Below are positions 42,702 through 50,589 of a DNA stretch of 64,000 bases, one piece after another. The DNA lies in assembly GCF_001465835.2 (NCBI RefSeq), contig NZ_CP013661.2, positions 682,001 through 746,000 of the forward strand, given 5' to 3'. The notes beneath the pieces are model-generated. The model made no database searches. It saw only the letters and a list, made by a program, of their open reading frames with translations, and was not told the DNA's origin. Each line of letters starts with the position of its first letter. Position 1 is the first letter of the stretch. This stretch comes from Planococcus kocurii (GTDB taxonomy: Bacteria; Bacillota; Bacilli; Bacillales_A; Planococcaceae). Both the position numbers and the translations under genes were made by a program.

Positions 42702-42743
42702 AAAAAGAACGAAGAAAAGGATGTCCTTTTCTTCGTTCTTTTT
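42702..42743. terminator. Bidirectional terminator between yhcT and the aldo/keto reductase gene
   Basis: Perfect 19-bp arms AAAAAGAACGAAGAAAAGG and its complement with a 4-nt loop. Confidence 0.9.
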
Positions 42744-42772
42744 GATTTTCTCTACTTAAAGTAGAGGATCTT

Positions 42773-43603
42773 TTAAACCTTAATGTCATCTGGATGTGTT
42801 CCGCTACGCCAATCTTGGTTTAACCCATCGATTATACCCATTTCTTCTGGAGTCAACGCGAAATCAAATACTTGCGCGTTTTCTTGAATGCGTGAGGGTG
42901 TTACTGACTTTGGAATAATGACTAAATCATTCTGCAAATGCCAACGGATAATGACCTGTGCAATTGATTTATTATGCTGTTTTGCGATTTCCACTAACAC
43001 AGGATCCTCTAGCAAACGACCTCTTGCAAGTGGCGACCACGATGTTACTACAATGTCATTTGCGTCGCAATAGTTTCGCAATGGCACTTGTGTCAGTTGT
43101 GGATGCAATTCAATTTGATTGATCATTGGTTTTGTATTGGCCGTAGCCATAATTTTCTCCAAATGATGCTCTTGGTGATTTGAAACACCAATGGAACGAA
43201 CGAGCTTTTCGTCGTAAAGACGTTGGATGGCACGATACGTGTCTACGTATTTCCCTTCAATCGCCCAATGTGTCAAATACAGATCCAAATAATCAAAATC
43301 CAGACGTTTTAGCGATGCTTCAAATGCACGCAAAGTTTCATCATAGCCTTGGTCCGTGTTCCAAACTTTCGAAGTGACAAACAAGTTCTCGCGTTTAACA
43401 CCCGAATTCCGTACCGCTTCGCCTACTTCTGCTTCGTTGTCGTAAATGGTCGCTGTATCGATTGCTGTATAGCCTGCTCCAATTGCCGTAATCATCGCTT
43501 CTACTGCTGCTTCTTTGTCGGTCATTTTGTAGACACCGAGGCCGAAGCGGGGCATTTCTACACCATTATGTAATTGTTTTGTTGAGTTGATTGTTAACTC
43601 CAT
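42773..43603 (-). CDS. Aldo/keto reductase (glyoxal reductase-like)
   Basis: 276-aa NADPH-dependent TIM-barrel reductase. The catalytic tetrad is present: D in AIDTATIYDNEAEVG with Y in IYDNE, K in VTSKVWN and H in LTHW. The C-terminal cofactor motif IIPKSVTPSRIQEN (K-S/R) is intact. It resembles B. subtilis YvgN/YtbE, which reduce glyoxal and methylglyoxal. ATG 43603 follows AAAGGATGATG. Monocistronic, divergent from the purine permease gene. Confidence 0.93.
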   Translation of the reverse strand: MELTINSTKQLHNGVEMPRFGLGVYKMTDKEAAVEAMITAIGAGYTAIDTATIYDNEAEVGEAVRNSGVKRENLFVTSKVWNTDQGYDETLRAFEASLKRLDFDYLDLYLTHWAIEGKYVDTYRAIQRLYDEKLVRSIGVSNHQEHHLEKIMATANTKPMINQIELHPQLTQVPLRNYCDANDIVVTSWSPLARGRLLEDPVLVEIAKQHNKSIAQVIIRWHLQNDLVIIPKSVTPSRIQENAQVFDFALTPEEMGIIDGLNQDWRSGTHPDDIKV

Positions 43604-43670
43604 CTATCATCATCCTTTCATCTTTCTATTGTACAAATAATATTAGATTAATTCGACTTTTAGGATTTCG

Positions 43671-43686
43671 GTGCAAGCTCTTGCAC
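43671..43686. promoter_or_regulatory. 16-bp near-perfect palindrome in the akr/pbuG spacer
   Basis: GTGCAAGCTCTTGCAC, 7-bp arms with a CT centre, in the divergent intergenic region. Operator-like; binding protein unknown. Confidence 0.4.
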
Positions 43687-43694
43687 TCTCCGAT

Positions 43695-43739
43695 TAAAAC
43701 GAATAATATATATCATGTTGTGTAAAATTGTTCGTGTTT
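43695..43739 (+). promoter_or_regulatory. Candidate PurR box pair upstream of the purine permease
   Basis: TAAAACGAATAAT (43695-43707) and, inverted, ATTGTTCGTGTTT (43727-43739) fit the PurBox AWWWCCGAACWWT at 10 and 11 of 13 positions and are convergent around a 19-bp spacer. No purine-riboswitch consensus is visible in the leader. Confidence 0.4.
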
Positions 43740-43754
43740 TAGGAGGAGTTTTTT

Positions 43755-45056
43755 ATGTTTCATATAAAAGAAAACAATACGACGATAAAGACTGAAGTGA
43801 CTGCTGGAATGACGACTTTCCTAACCATGGCCTATATCGTCATTGTCAATCCAGTCATCTTAGGTGCTGCAGGTGTGCCGTTTGATCAAGTATTTTTAGC
43901 TACGATTATCGCCGCCGCCATCGGAACTTTATGGATGGCCTTAGCCGCTAATTACCCCATTGCCATTGCACCCGGCATGGGATTGAATGCTTATTTCACT
44001 TCTATGGTACTCGGATCAAATGGGGCCATCGATTACGTAACTGCCTTTGCAGCTGTATTTGTAGCGGGTCTTATTTTTATTTTATTGTCATTGACTTCTT
44101 TGAGAAAAGTGCTGATTCAAGCTATTCCTGAAAACTTAAAGCATGCTATTACTGCTGGAATCGGTTTGTTTGTCGCGTTTATCGGTATGAGACTGAGCGG
44201 CTTGATTGTTGCAAACGAGGCGAATTTGGTCGGCTTAGGTGATTTAACGTCTCCTCCTGTCGCCTTAACGTTGCTCGGCTTACTAATTACTGTCATCTTT
44301 ATGTCATTAAATATTAGTGGTGGTATTTTTTACGGTATGATTGTCACAGGAATCGTTGCCTTTTTCACTGGTCAATTAAAATTTGAAACAGGATTTATAA
44401 AATTACCGTCATTGCCCGAAGGGATTCTGATTTGGAATCCGTTAGAAGCTCTTCAATTGGTCATTGAATATGGTCTTTATGGCGTTGTCTTTTCTTTCTT
44501 ACTCGTGACGTTGTTTGATACGACTGGCACAATGATTGGTGTCGCCAAACAAGCTGGCTTACTAAAAGACAATAAAATGCCTAGAATGCGCCAAGCGTTG
44601 CTAGCAGATTCGTTCGCAGCTACTGCCGGTGCTATGGTTGGAACCAGTCCAACTACCGCGTATGTTGAATCTACGGCAGGTGTTGCAGCGGGTGGTCGCA
44701 CCGGTCTTACAAGTTTAACAGTTGCCGTTCTTTTCATACTCGCAGCGTTTTTTGGACCGTTAGTCGGCTCTTTATCAAGTGTTGCTGCCATTACAGCTCC
44801 TGCATTAATTATCGTTGGCAGTTTAATGATTGGTGCAGTCAAACAAATTGAGTGGGAAAAATTCGATGAAGCTTTCCCTGCCTTTTTGATTGTACTCGCT
44901 ATGCCGTTAACATCGAGTATTGCAACGGGGATTGCTTTTGGGTTTATTTCTTATCCGTTAATGAAAATCTTCAAAGGCAAAGGCAAGTCGGTTCATCCAA
45001 TTCTTTACGTCTTTGCGATTTTGTTCACGATTCAACTATTAATCGCACCTCATTGA
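43755..45056 (+). CDS. pbuG: Purine permease (NCS2/AzgA family, PbuG-like)
   Basis: 433-aa transporter for hypoxanthine/guanine or adenine. About 12-14 hydrophobic segments; the family signatures ITAGMTTFLTMAYIVIVNP-like N-terminus, IAPGMGLNAYF, GIGLFVAFIG, LVTLFDTTGTMIGVA and GTSPTTAYVESTAGVAAGGRTGL are intact. RBS AGGAGGAG precedes ATG 43755. In B. subtilis pbuG belongs to the PurR regulon; two PurBox-like sequences lie upstream here. Exact base specificity is not decided by sequence. Confidence 0.92.
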   Translation: MFHIKENNTTIKTEVTAGMTTFLTMAYIVIVNPVILGAAGVPFDQVFLATIIAAAIGTLWMALAANYPIAIAPGMGLNAYFTSMVLGSNGAIDYVTAFAAVFVAGLIFILLSLTSLRKVLIQAIPENLKHAITAGIGLFVAFIGMRLSGLIVANEANLVGLGDLTSPPVALTLLGLLITVIFMSLNISGGIFYGMIVTGIVAFFTGQLKFETGFIKLPSLPEGILIWNPLEALQLVIEYGLYGVVFSFLLVTLFDTTGTMIGVAKQAGLLKDNKMPRMRQALLADSFAATAGAMVGTSPTTAYVESTAGVAAGGRTGLTSLTVAVLFILAAFFGPLVGSLSSVAAITAPALIIVGSLMIGAVKQIEWEKFDEAFPAFLIVLAMPLTSSIATGIAFGFISYPLMKIFKGKGKSVHPILYVFAILFTIQLLIAPH

Positions 45057-45066
45057 TGATAGATGT

Positions 45067-45094
45067 AAAAAAACCGCCAAATTGGCGGTTTTTT
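45067..45094. terminator. Bidirectional terminator after the purine permease gene
   Basis: Perfect 13-bp arms AAAAAACCGCCAA / TTGGCGGTTTTTT. Confidence 0.92.
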
Positions 45095-45395
45095 AGATTC
45101 TATTTCTGGTGAATGTTGCTGACAATAATAACACAGCTGCAGTAATCAAGTGGAATACCCAACCGACACCTGGAATCCATGCGATTATGCTTGTAATGAT
45201 TCCGAGAATCGAACCTGCTTTTGGTGAATATTCACGGAAGCTGAAGAATAATGTAATCGCGTGAAGTACGAACATAACACCTAACGCTGAGTAACCTGTG
45301 CTGATGACAAAGCCTCCGCCAATTAACGGGATTGCTAGAAAGGCTTCAGCTAAGCCTGTAATCCAAAGTAACGCAACAGAAATCTTCATTTTCAT
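45093..45395 (-). CDS. Small polytopic membrane protein, function unknown
   Basis: 100 aa, three to four hydrophobic segments (about 5-25, 28-52, 60-76, 78-95) with an aromatic/Gly-rich end (AWIPGVGWVFHLITAAVLLL). Good ribosome site (GAAGGGATG) before ATG 45395 and a shared terminator after it. I do not recognise a characterised family. Confidence 0.65.
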   Translation of the reverse strand: MKMKISVALLWITGLAEAFLAIPLIGGGFVISTGYSALGVMFVLHAITLFFSFREYSPKAGSILGIITSIIAWIPGVGWVFHLITAAVLLLSATFTRNRI

Positions 45396-45573
45396 ATATC
45401 TTCATCCCTTCTATAAAAGTTGCTATCTTCTTTATACGAACGATAACAGCTAAGGTTTCATTATTTACGAGACCGTCAGAAATTATCCACATTTCAAACG
45501 ATGTTGTATATTTCATTTTTCCCGCTTGTAAGCTATACTAAACAAAGATGCACATTTCAAGGAGGTCATTCTT

Positions 45574-45672
45574 ATGAACTTAATCCTTATTTTAGGTATT
45601 TGTGTTTCGTTCTTAGTAGCTATTTTTACTGCTGGATACGATGACAAACCTGGAACAAACGAAAGAGAATAG
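45574..45672 (+). CDS. 32-aa single-span membrane microprotein
   Basis: ATG 45574 with a perfect AAGGAGG seven nt upstream; residues 2-20 (NLILILGICVSFLVAIFTA) form one membrane span, followed by a hydrophilic tail GYDDKPGTNERE. A strong terminator lies 3 nt after the stop, and a TATACT box lies about 40 nt upstream, so this is a complete transcription unit. No family recognised. Confidence 0.65.
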   Translation: MNLILILGICVSFLVAIFTAGYDDKPGTNERE

Positions 45673-45675
45673 TGT

Positions 45676-45710
45676 AAAAGGACAGCGAAATTCGCTGTCC
45701 TTTTTTTATT
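45676..45710. terminator. Terminator between the microprotein gene and trmL
   Basis: Arms AAAAGGACAGCGAA / TTCGCTGTCCTTTT with T tracts on both strands. Confidence 0.9.
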
Positions 45711-46188
45711 CTAAGCCTGGATAATCTTGTTGACGTAACGCTTCGTACATGAGTATCGCTGCCGTATTCGACAAATTAAGTGAACGAATATGATCGTTCA
45801 TTGGAATTCGCAAGCAATGATCTGGGTTTTGCTCGATCAGTTCTTTCGGCAATCCTTTAGTTTCTTGTCCAAAAACGAAGAAATGATCTTTTCCTCTATC
45901 GGAAAAATCGTATGAAGTATGCGGCTTTGCGCCGAACTTCGTAATATAGTAGAACACCCCGTCTTGGTAACTGTCAAACAACTCCTGCAACCCGTCATAA
46001 TAATAAATATCGACATGTTCCCAGTAGTCCAGCCCGGCGCGTTTAAGCATTTTATCGTCTGTCGAGAAACCGAGCGGCCGGATTAAATGCAACTTAACTC
46101 CTGTCCCGGCGCATGAACGCGCGATATTCCCTGTATTTGCTGGAATCAGCGGTTGGTACAACACAATATGAATAGCCAAATCTGTCAC
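45706..46188 (-). CDS. trmL: tRNA (cytidine(34)-2'-O)-methyltransferase TrmL (CspR)
   Basis: 160-aa SPOUT methyltransferase that 2'-O-methylates the wobble base of tRNA-Leu isoacceptors using SAM. The trefoil-knot motifs are visible: NTGNIARSCAGT, FFVFGQETKGLP and IRSLNLSNTAAILMYEALRQ. Starts at GTG 46188, immediately after the queG stop, with the ribosome site AAAGGATAA inside queG; the two tRNA-modification genes are thus coupled. Confidence 0.94.
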   Translation of the reverse strand: MTDLAIHIVLYQPLIPANTGNIARSCAGTGVKLHLIRPLGFSTDDKMLKRAGLDYWEHVDIYYYDGLQELFDSYQDGVFYYITKFGAKPHTSYDFSDRGKDHFFVFGQETKGLPKELIEQNPDHCLRIPMNDHIRSLNLSNTAAILMYEALRQQDYPGLE

Positions 46189-47334
46189 TTATCCTTTCAA
46201 TCTTTCAGCAAAAAATGCCAATCCTTTTTGAATTTCTTCTTGCACTTCACCATCTTTTTCTAGCTGTTGCACGCGCTTTAATGCTTCTAATCCTTCATCA
46301 GTGCCAATTTTACCAATTGCCCAAGCCGCAGTTCCTCGAATGACCGGTCGCTCATCACTGTCGAGCAATTGAATCAAAACAGGTATAGCAGCTGTTTCTT
46401 TAAAATGTGCTAACGCCAAAATAGCATTTCGCTGAATCGGTTTTTTGCCTCGCCACGATCCGGACACATAACCAAACTTATCTTTAAACTCACGATTAGA
46501 AATTGTTAATAATGGCAGCAATAAGGGTTTCGCAATTTCTGGATCTGGCTCAAACTCTGCATGAATTTGATTGGCTTTTCGCTTGTTTTTCGGACATACC
46601 GTCTGACACGTGTCACAGCCATATAGCCGATTGCCAATTTTGCTACGAAACTCATCCGGTAAAAATCCTTTTGTTTGCGTCAAAAACGAAATGCAACGCT
46701 GAGCGTTTAATTGGCCGCCTTCGACAATCGCTCCTGTTGGGCACGTGTCGATACACAACCGACAGTCCCCGCATTGATCTTCCATTGGCTCATCAAAACG
46801 AAACGGGATATTGGTAATCATCTCACCCAGATACACGTACGAACCAAATTCTGGCGTGATAATGTTCGTGTTTTTAGCACTCCAGCCAATGCCAGCTCGT
46901 TCTGCTACTGCCCGGTCAGATAGTTCTCCTGTGTCCACCATCGATCGCATTCGTGCTTCTGGGTAACGCGACGCAATGAACGCTTCTAACAGCGTCAGCC
47001 GCTCTCTGAGAGCGGCATGGTAATCCTTGCCCCAAGAGGAACGAGAAAACATGCCTCGCCTTGCGCCTTTTACTCCTTGCGGTGCATCTTCCATCTTTGA
47101 TGGATAAGCAATGGCAATCGCAACAATACTAACGGCTTCATTTAGCAACAGCTCCGGCCTCGTACGTTTTTCCACATCTGATTCTTCAAAGCCTGACTGG
47201 TAATTTAACTGCTGCTGACGAATCAATTGATGCTTTAAGCTATAAAAAGGTTCTGCCGATGCAAAGCCGATTTTATCAATTCCGATGTCCGAGGCATACG
47301 CAACAAGCTCTTTTTGAAATTGATCAAGATTCAT
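46189..47334 (-). CDS. queG: Epoxyqueuosine reductase QueG
   Basis: 381-aa iron-sulfur/cobalamin enzyme for the last step of queuosine synthesis in tRNA. DUF1730 N-domain with KGARRGMFSRSSWGKDYH and VDTGELSDRAVAERAGIGW, two 4Fe-4S motifs (CGDCRLCIDTCPTGAI and CDTCQTVCPKN with upstream Cys), and C-terminal HEAT-like repeats (about 300-380). ATG 47334 (MNLDQFQ) lies eight nt after GAGGGG; the in-frame ATG 47349 would overlap that site. Operon with trmL. Confidence 0.95.
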   Translation of the reverse strand: MNLDQFQKELVAYASDIGIDKIGFASAEPFYSLKHQLIRQQQLNYQSGFEESDVEKRTRPELLLNEAVSIVAIAIAYPSKMEDAPQGVKGARRGMFSRSSWGKDYHAALRERLTLLEAFIASRYPEARMRSMVDTGELSDRAVAERAGIGWSAKNTNIITPEFGSYVYLGEMITNIPFRFDEPMEDQCGDCRLCIDTCPTGAIVEGGQLNAQRCISFLTQTKGFLPDEFRSKIGNRLYGCDTCQTVCPKNKRKANQIHAEFEPDPEIAKPLLLPLLTISNREFKDKFGYVSGSWRGKKPIQRNAILALAHFKETAAIPVLIQLLDSDERPVIRGTAAWAIGKIGTDEGLEALKRVQQLEKDGEVQEEIQKGLAFFAERLKG

Positions 47335-47399
47335 GTCGTAACCCCTCACTCAATTCTATGATACGATAATAAAAACCCATACGCGAAAGGAAGATTGCA

Positions 47400-48062
47400 A
47401 TGAAGCTGACAATCGATCCTCAAATAAACGAGATTCTAGGCGATTTTAAAATTGGCATCATTCTTTATAACAATATCACCGTTTCCGATTCACCTCAAAT
47501 GTTAAAAGGCCGTTTGCAACTTTTTCAAGAGCAATTGTATTTCGAGTTAGAAGATAAAGACTTTACCGATTTTCCTGGTTTGCTCGAATGGCAACTAATA
47601 TGGAAAGCATTAGGAGCCGATCCAAGTCGTTACCGACCGTCTGCTGAAGCATTATACCGTCGTATTAAAAAGCAAAATTATTTATCAGTCGTCGATTCTG
47701 CTGTCGACATGAATAGCTTTTTGTCGCTCCAATACGAAATTCCACTAGGTCTTTACGATGCTGATAAAATTTCAGGCGATATTGAAATTACGGTTGGAAC
47801 CAGCACAGACCGCTATGAAGGCTTAAATAACCGCACCAATACATTGACTGGTATTCTCGTATCCAAAGACGACGAAGGCGCTTTCGGTAGCCCTTATGTC
47901 GATTCTAAACGGACGGCTGTTACAGAACAGACAAAAAATGCAGTACATATTTTTTATCTGCGTCCTTCTATGCAAAAAGATACGGCTTTGCAGCTGCTTA
48001 CCGCCGCTTCGAATATGTTTACCGGTATTAACGGCGGAAATGCCGAGTTTTATGTTATCTAG
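47400..48062 (+). CDS. B3/4-domain protein (phenylalanyl-tRNA synthetase beta-like)
   Basis: 220-aa cytosolic protein with the B3/B4 tRNA-binding-type fold that occurs in PheRS beta and as stand-alone proteins. WKALGADPSRYRPSAEALYRRI, NSFLSLQYEIPLGLYDADKI and the EGAFGSPYVDSKRTAVTEQT region are the typical blocks. ATG 47400 after AAAGGAAGA. Suspected editing or nucleotide-binding role; function not established. Confidence 0.8.
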   Translation: MKLTIDPQINEILGDFKIGIILYNNITVSDSPQMLKGRLQLFQEQLYFELEDKDFTDFPGLLEWQLIWKALGADPSRYRPSAEALYRRIKKQNYLSVVDSAVDMNSFLSLQYEIPLGLYDADKISGDIEITVGTSTDRYEGLNNRTNTLTGILVSKDDEGAFGSPYVDSKRTAVTEQTKNAVHIFYLRPSMQKDTALQLLTAASNMFTGINGGNAEFYVI

Positions 48063-48071
48063 TAAAAATAC

Positions 48072-48114
48072 AAAAGACCGACACTTTCAATTTTGAAAGT
48101 TGTCGGTCTTTTTC
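48072..48114. terminator. Bidirectional terminator between B3/4 and Ig-like genes
   Basis: Arms AAAAGACCGACA / TGTCGGTCTTTT with inner TTCAA/TTGAA pairing. Confidence 0.88.
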
Positions 48115-48123
48115 TTATTCTAC

Positions 48124-49260
48124 TTATTTTTTAACAACTACTTTTGTAGTCTTATTGCTAATGTTCCCGGCTTTATCTTTTGCCGTTACTTCAATTGTTG
48201 TACCTGTTTTCTGCGCTTTTATCTTCACAGAATAATTACCCTTTGCATCAGCTTTCACTGAACCTAACACTGTTTTCCCTACTTTTGCTGTAACTGTAGC
48301 ATTTGCTTCTACTTTACCGGTTATTTTTAAGTCCTTACTAGTAATTTTATTGATTATTGGTTTTGCTGGGGCTGTCTTATCTGCTACCGTTACTGTTGCA
48401 TTTGAACTTTTGTTTTTTGCACTGTCTTCCGCTGTAATATTCAATTTCACACCAGCTTTTTGAGCAGCTATTTTAGAGGAAAATACGCCTTTTGTTGTAG
48501 CTTTTGTTGTAGCTATAACCTTACTGCCATTTTTTATTGTAACTGTGGAATTTGCTTCAGCTTTCCCAGTAATAACCAAATCGTTATTGTCAATTGCGTT
48601 AACAGTCGGTTTAGATGGGGCAACGTTATCTATAAAGGATGTAGCCATAATATATAGATCTGATGAGCCATTGCTGTAATCATCTGCATCAATTACTGGA
48701 ATATAATAAGTGCCTGCCTTAGCTTGATAAACTTGAATTTCTACATTACCGTCATAATCACTAGCTAAATAGCTAAGCTTTCCCGTGTCTTTAAAATCTT
48801 TTTCAGTTGCCATGAACAAAAGGTCGATTTCATAAGACGTTGTTCCCCCACCAACAGCCAACATACCGTCGCTTGGAACGATCACTTTGTAAAAATCCAA
48901 ATCATAATCAGGTAGTAATTGTCCTACCGTGGGTTTTGAATAAGATAATTGATTAGCGAAATCAAAGTCATCATTTGGTTCTTGCTCTATCAGGTAATCT
49001 GAAGCTGCGCGGTTAACTGTAGATGTATTAGCTTGTGGAACCGAGTGTTTCTGAATCAACAACTCTTTTTGTAGCTGTGATTCTAGTTGCTGAATAGTCG
49101 AAGATTTCAGTAGTTTTTGTTCAACAGGCAATTTCTTTTGAAAGGTTGATAATTGTTTAACTGCCTGTGAATATTGTGTATTTGCAAATGTTGTTTCCGT
49201 TGATACCGTCAAAGCTAAAAGACCTGATAAAAATAATAGAACCCCTGTTTTTTTACTCAT
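48124..49260 (-). CDS. Secreted protein with PPC-like domain and two bacterial Ig-like repeats
   Basis: 378 aa with signal peptide (residues 1-26; hydrophobic LLFLSGLLALTVS, cleavage after TFA). A coiled N-terminal part (30-85) is followed by a pre-peptidase C-terminal-like beta domain (about 92-205: EQEPNDDFDFANQLSY...DLDFYKVIVP...GTYYIPVIDADD) and two tandem Big_6-type Ig repeats (about 214-296 and 297-378), each starting with APxKPxxN and containing ITGKxEANxTVT. No LPXTG anchor. Likely an exported surface or matrix-associated protein; ligand unknown. Confidence 0.8.
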   Translation of the reverse strand: MSKKTGVLLFLSGLLALTVSTETTFANTQYSQAVKQLSTFQKKLPVEQKLLKSSTIQQLESQLQKELLIQKHSVPQANTSTVNRAASDYLIEQEPNDDFDFANQLSYSKPTVGQLLPDYDLDFYKVIVPSDGMLAVGGGTTSYEIDLLFMATEKDFKDTGKLSYLASDYDGNVEIQVYQAKAGTYYIPVIDADDYSNGSSDLYIMATSFIDNVAPSKPTVNAIDNNDLVITGKAEANSTVTIKNGSKVIATTKATTKGVFSSKIAAQKAGVKLNITAEDSAKNKSSNATVTVADKTAPAKPIINKITSKDLKITGKVEANATVTAKVGKTVLGSVKADAKGNYSVKIKAQKTGTTIEVTAKDKAGNISNKTTKVVVKK

Positions 49261-49501
49261 ATTAATCCCCTTTTTAATGATTACTTTTACCTACTGGAAT
49301 ATCATACAATATATAACAAACTAAGCCTAGTTATTTTTTTATTGTAAAAAAGTCTTTCCTACAGATAAGTTAACTGCACGACGAGATCACTCATTGACAA
49401 CTAGTACAACACAACTAGTAGTCCATAGGCATATTCTTTTCTATTTGCCTATAAATGCAGTAAACTCTTCTTACATTAATTAGTAAAAGAGGGGTCAATA
49501 C

Positions 49502-50548
49502 GTGAAACGAGTACACAGTGACATCGTTCAGTTTCGTGGAAGCCATTACGATTTTGGTCAAATGCAAGGAGAATTATTGAAAAAGTCCGTAATTCTTGCC
49601 AACCGCCAAAAACAACGAACAGCTTCCAGTCGCCATTTGATTATAGATGAACAACGCGCTAAAAACATCTTGCAAACGTTAGCACCACGTGTGTGGGAAG
49701 AAATTAACGGCCTTGCTGATGCGTTAAATTGGTCGTTGCATGATGCCATTCGAGAATTCGGCGGCTATTATTTAGAATACACACGAAGTGGCTGTTCGAT
49801 TTATACCGAATCCGACTTTATGGTTCGCAATTACGATAGTTCCCCACAAGGCTATGAAGGTCGACTTGCTTTGTATCAACCAACTGATGGTGGATTTGCC
49901 ACGATTGGCCCGACGATGCAAATAACCGGTCGCACGGATGGTATGAATGAAAAAGGGCTTGTTATGGGGTATAACTTTATCAATCGACGCAACTCTGAAG
50001 ATGGTTTTATTTGCAATATGATTGGCCGGTTGATTTTGGAAAATTGCGCTACCATTGATGATGCAGTCGAGTTATTAGAAGAACTGCCTCATCGTCGTTC
50101 GTTTAGTTATGTCTTACTTGATCGTACAGGAAGATCAGTGGTCGTTGAAGCATCGCCTCGTTTTGTCGTCGTTCGTGACTCCGCTGTATCGACCAATCAT
50201 TTTGAATTGCTCGTAGAAGAAAATCGGTACCAAATTGATGATTCTCGCAGAAGAGAAGACGCTATGTTAAAGCAACAACAAAATAAAATCGATGCCTATA
50301 GTGCATTTCGTCTATTAAACGACTCGAATCAAGGTGTCTTTTCAACAAAGTACAGCACCGCTTCAGGAACCTTGCATACCGCTTCTTACTTTCCGCATAG
50401 TCTCGAAATTGGATTTGCCATTGGTCCTGACCGTTTGCCACTGATGCTCGATTTCGATAAATGGTTACAAGGTGAGCGACTATACGCCAAACGGATCAAT
50501 GGGAATATTGACACACATTTTCCATTTGCTCATATGGCAGAACTATAA
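49502..50548 (+). CDS. C45-type peptidase / acyl-CoA:6-APA acyltransferase-like Ntn hydrolase (paralog A)
   Basis: 348-aa Ntn-hydrolase family protein. The N-terminal FRGSHYDFGQMQGELLK block and the conserved nucleophile region RSGCSIYTESDFMVRNYD (Cys near residue 93) match the acyltransferase/peptidase C45 family, whose precursors self-cleave before the Cys (family knowledge). TDGMNEKGLVMGYNF and NCATIDDAVELLEELPHR are further conserved blocks. Starts at GTG 49502 after AAGAGGGG. It converges on a close paralog at 50590-51645. An amide or beta-lactam-like substrate is possible; none can be named. Confidence 0.82.
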   Translation: MKRVHSDIVQFRGSHYDFGQMQGELLKKSVILANRQKQRTASSRHLIIDEQRAKNILQTLAPRVWEEINGLADALNWSLHDAIREFGGYYLEYTRSGCSIYTESDFMVRNYDSSPQGYEGRLALYQPTDGGFATIGPTMQITGRTDGMNEKGLVMGYNFINRRNSEDGFICNMIGRLILENCATIDDAVELLEELPHRRSFSYVLLDRTGRSVVVEASPRFVVVRDSAVSTNHFELLVEENRYQIDDSRRREDAMLKQQQNKIDAYSAFRLLNDSNQGVFSTKYSTASGTLHTASYFPHSLEIGFAIGPDRLPLMLDFDKWLQGERLYAKRINGNIDTHFPFAHMAEL

Positions 50549-50588
50549 AAAACAGGTGCCAGCAACTAAATTGCTGGCGCCTGTTTTG
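50547..50588. terminator. Shared terminator between the two C45-type paralogs
   Basis: Arms AAAACAGGTGCCAGCAA / TTGCTGGCGCCTGTTTT, T tracts on both strands. Confidence 0.9.
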
Positions 50589-50589
50589 T

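Noticed and set aside
43620..43754. Purine riboswitch in front of pbuG
   Set aside because: Looked for the conserved aptamer joining regions and P1 stem; none recognised by eye. A covariance search would be decisive.
49395..49432. Repeated ACTAGT with a TTGACA as promoter/operator of the C45-type paralog A
   Set aside because: The TTGACA has no convincing -10 at 16-18 nt and the hexamer repeat is too short to call.
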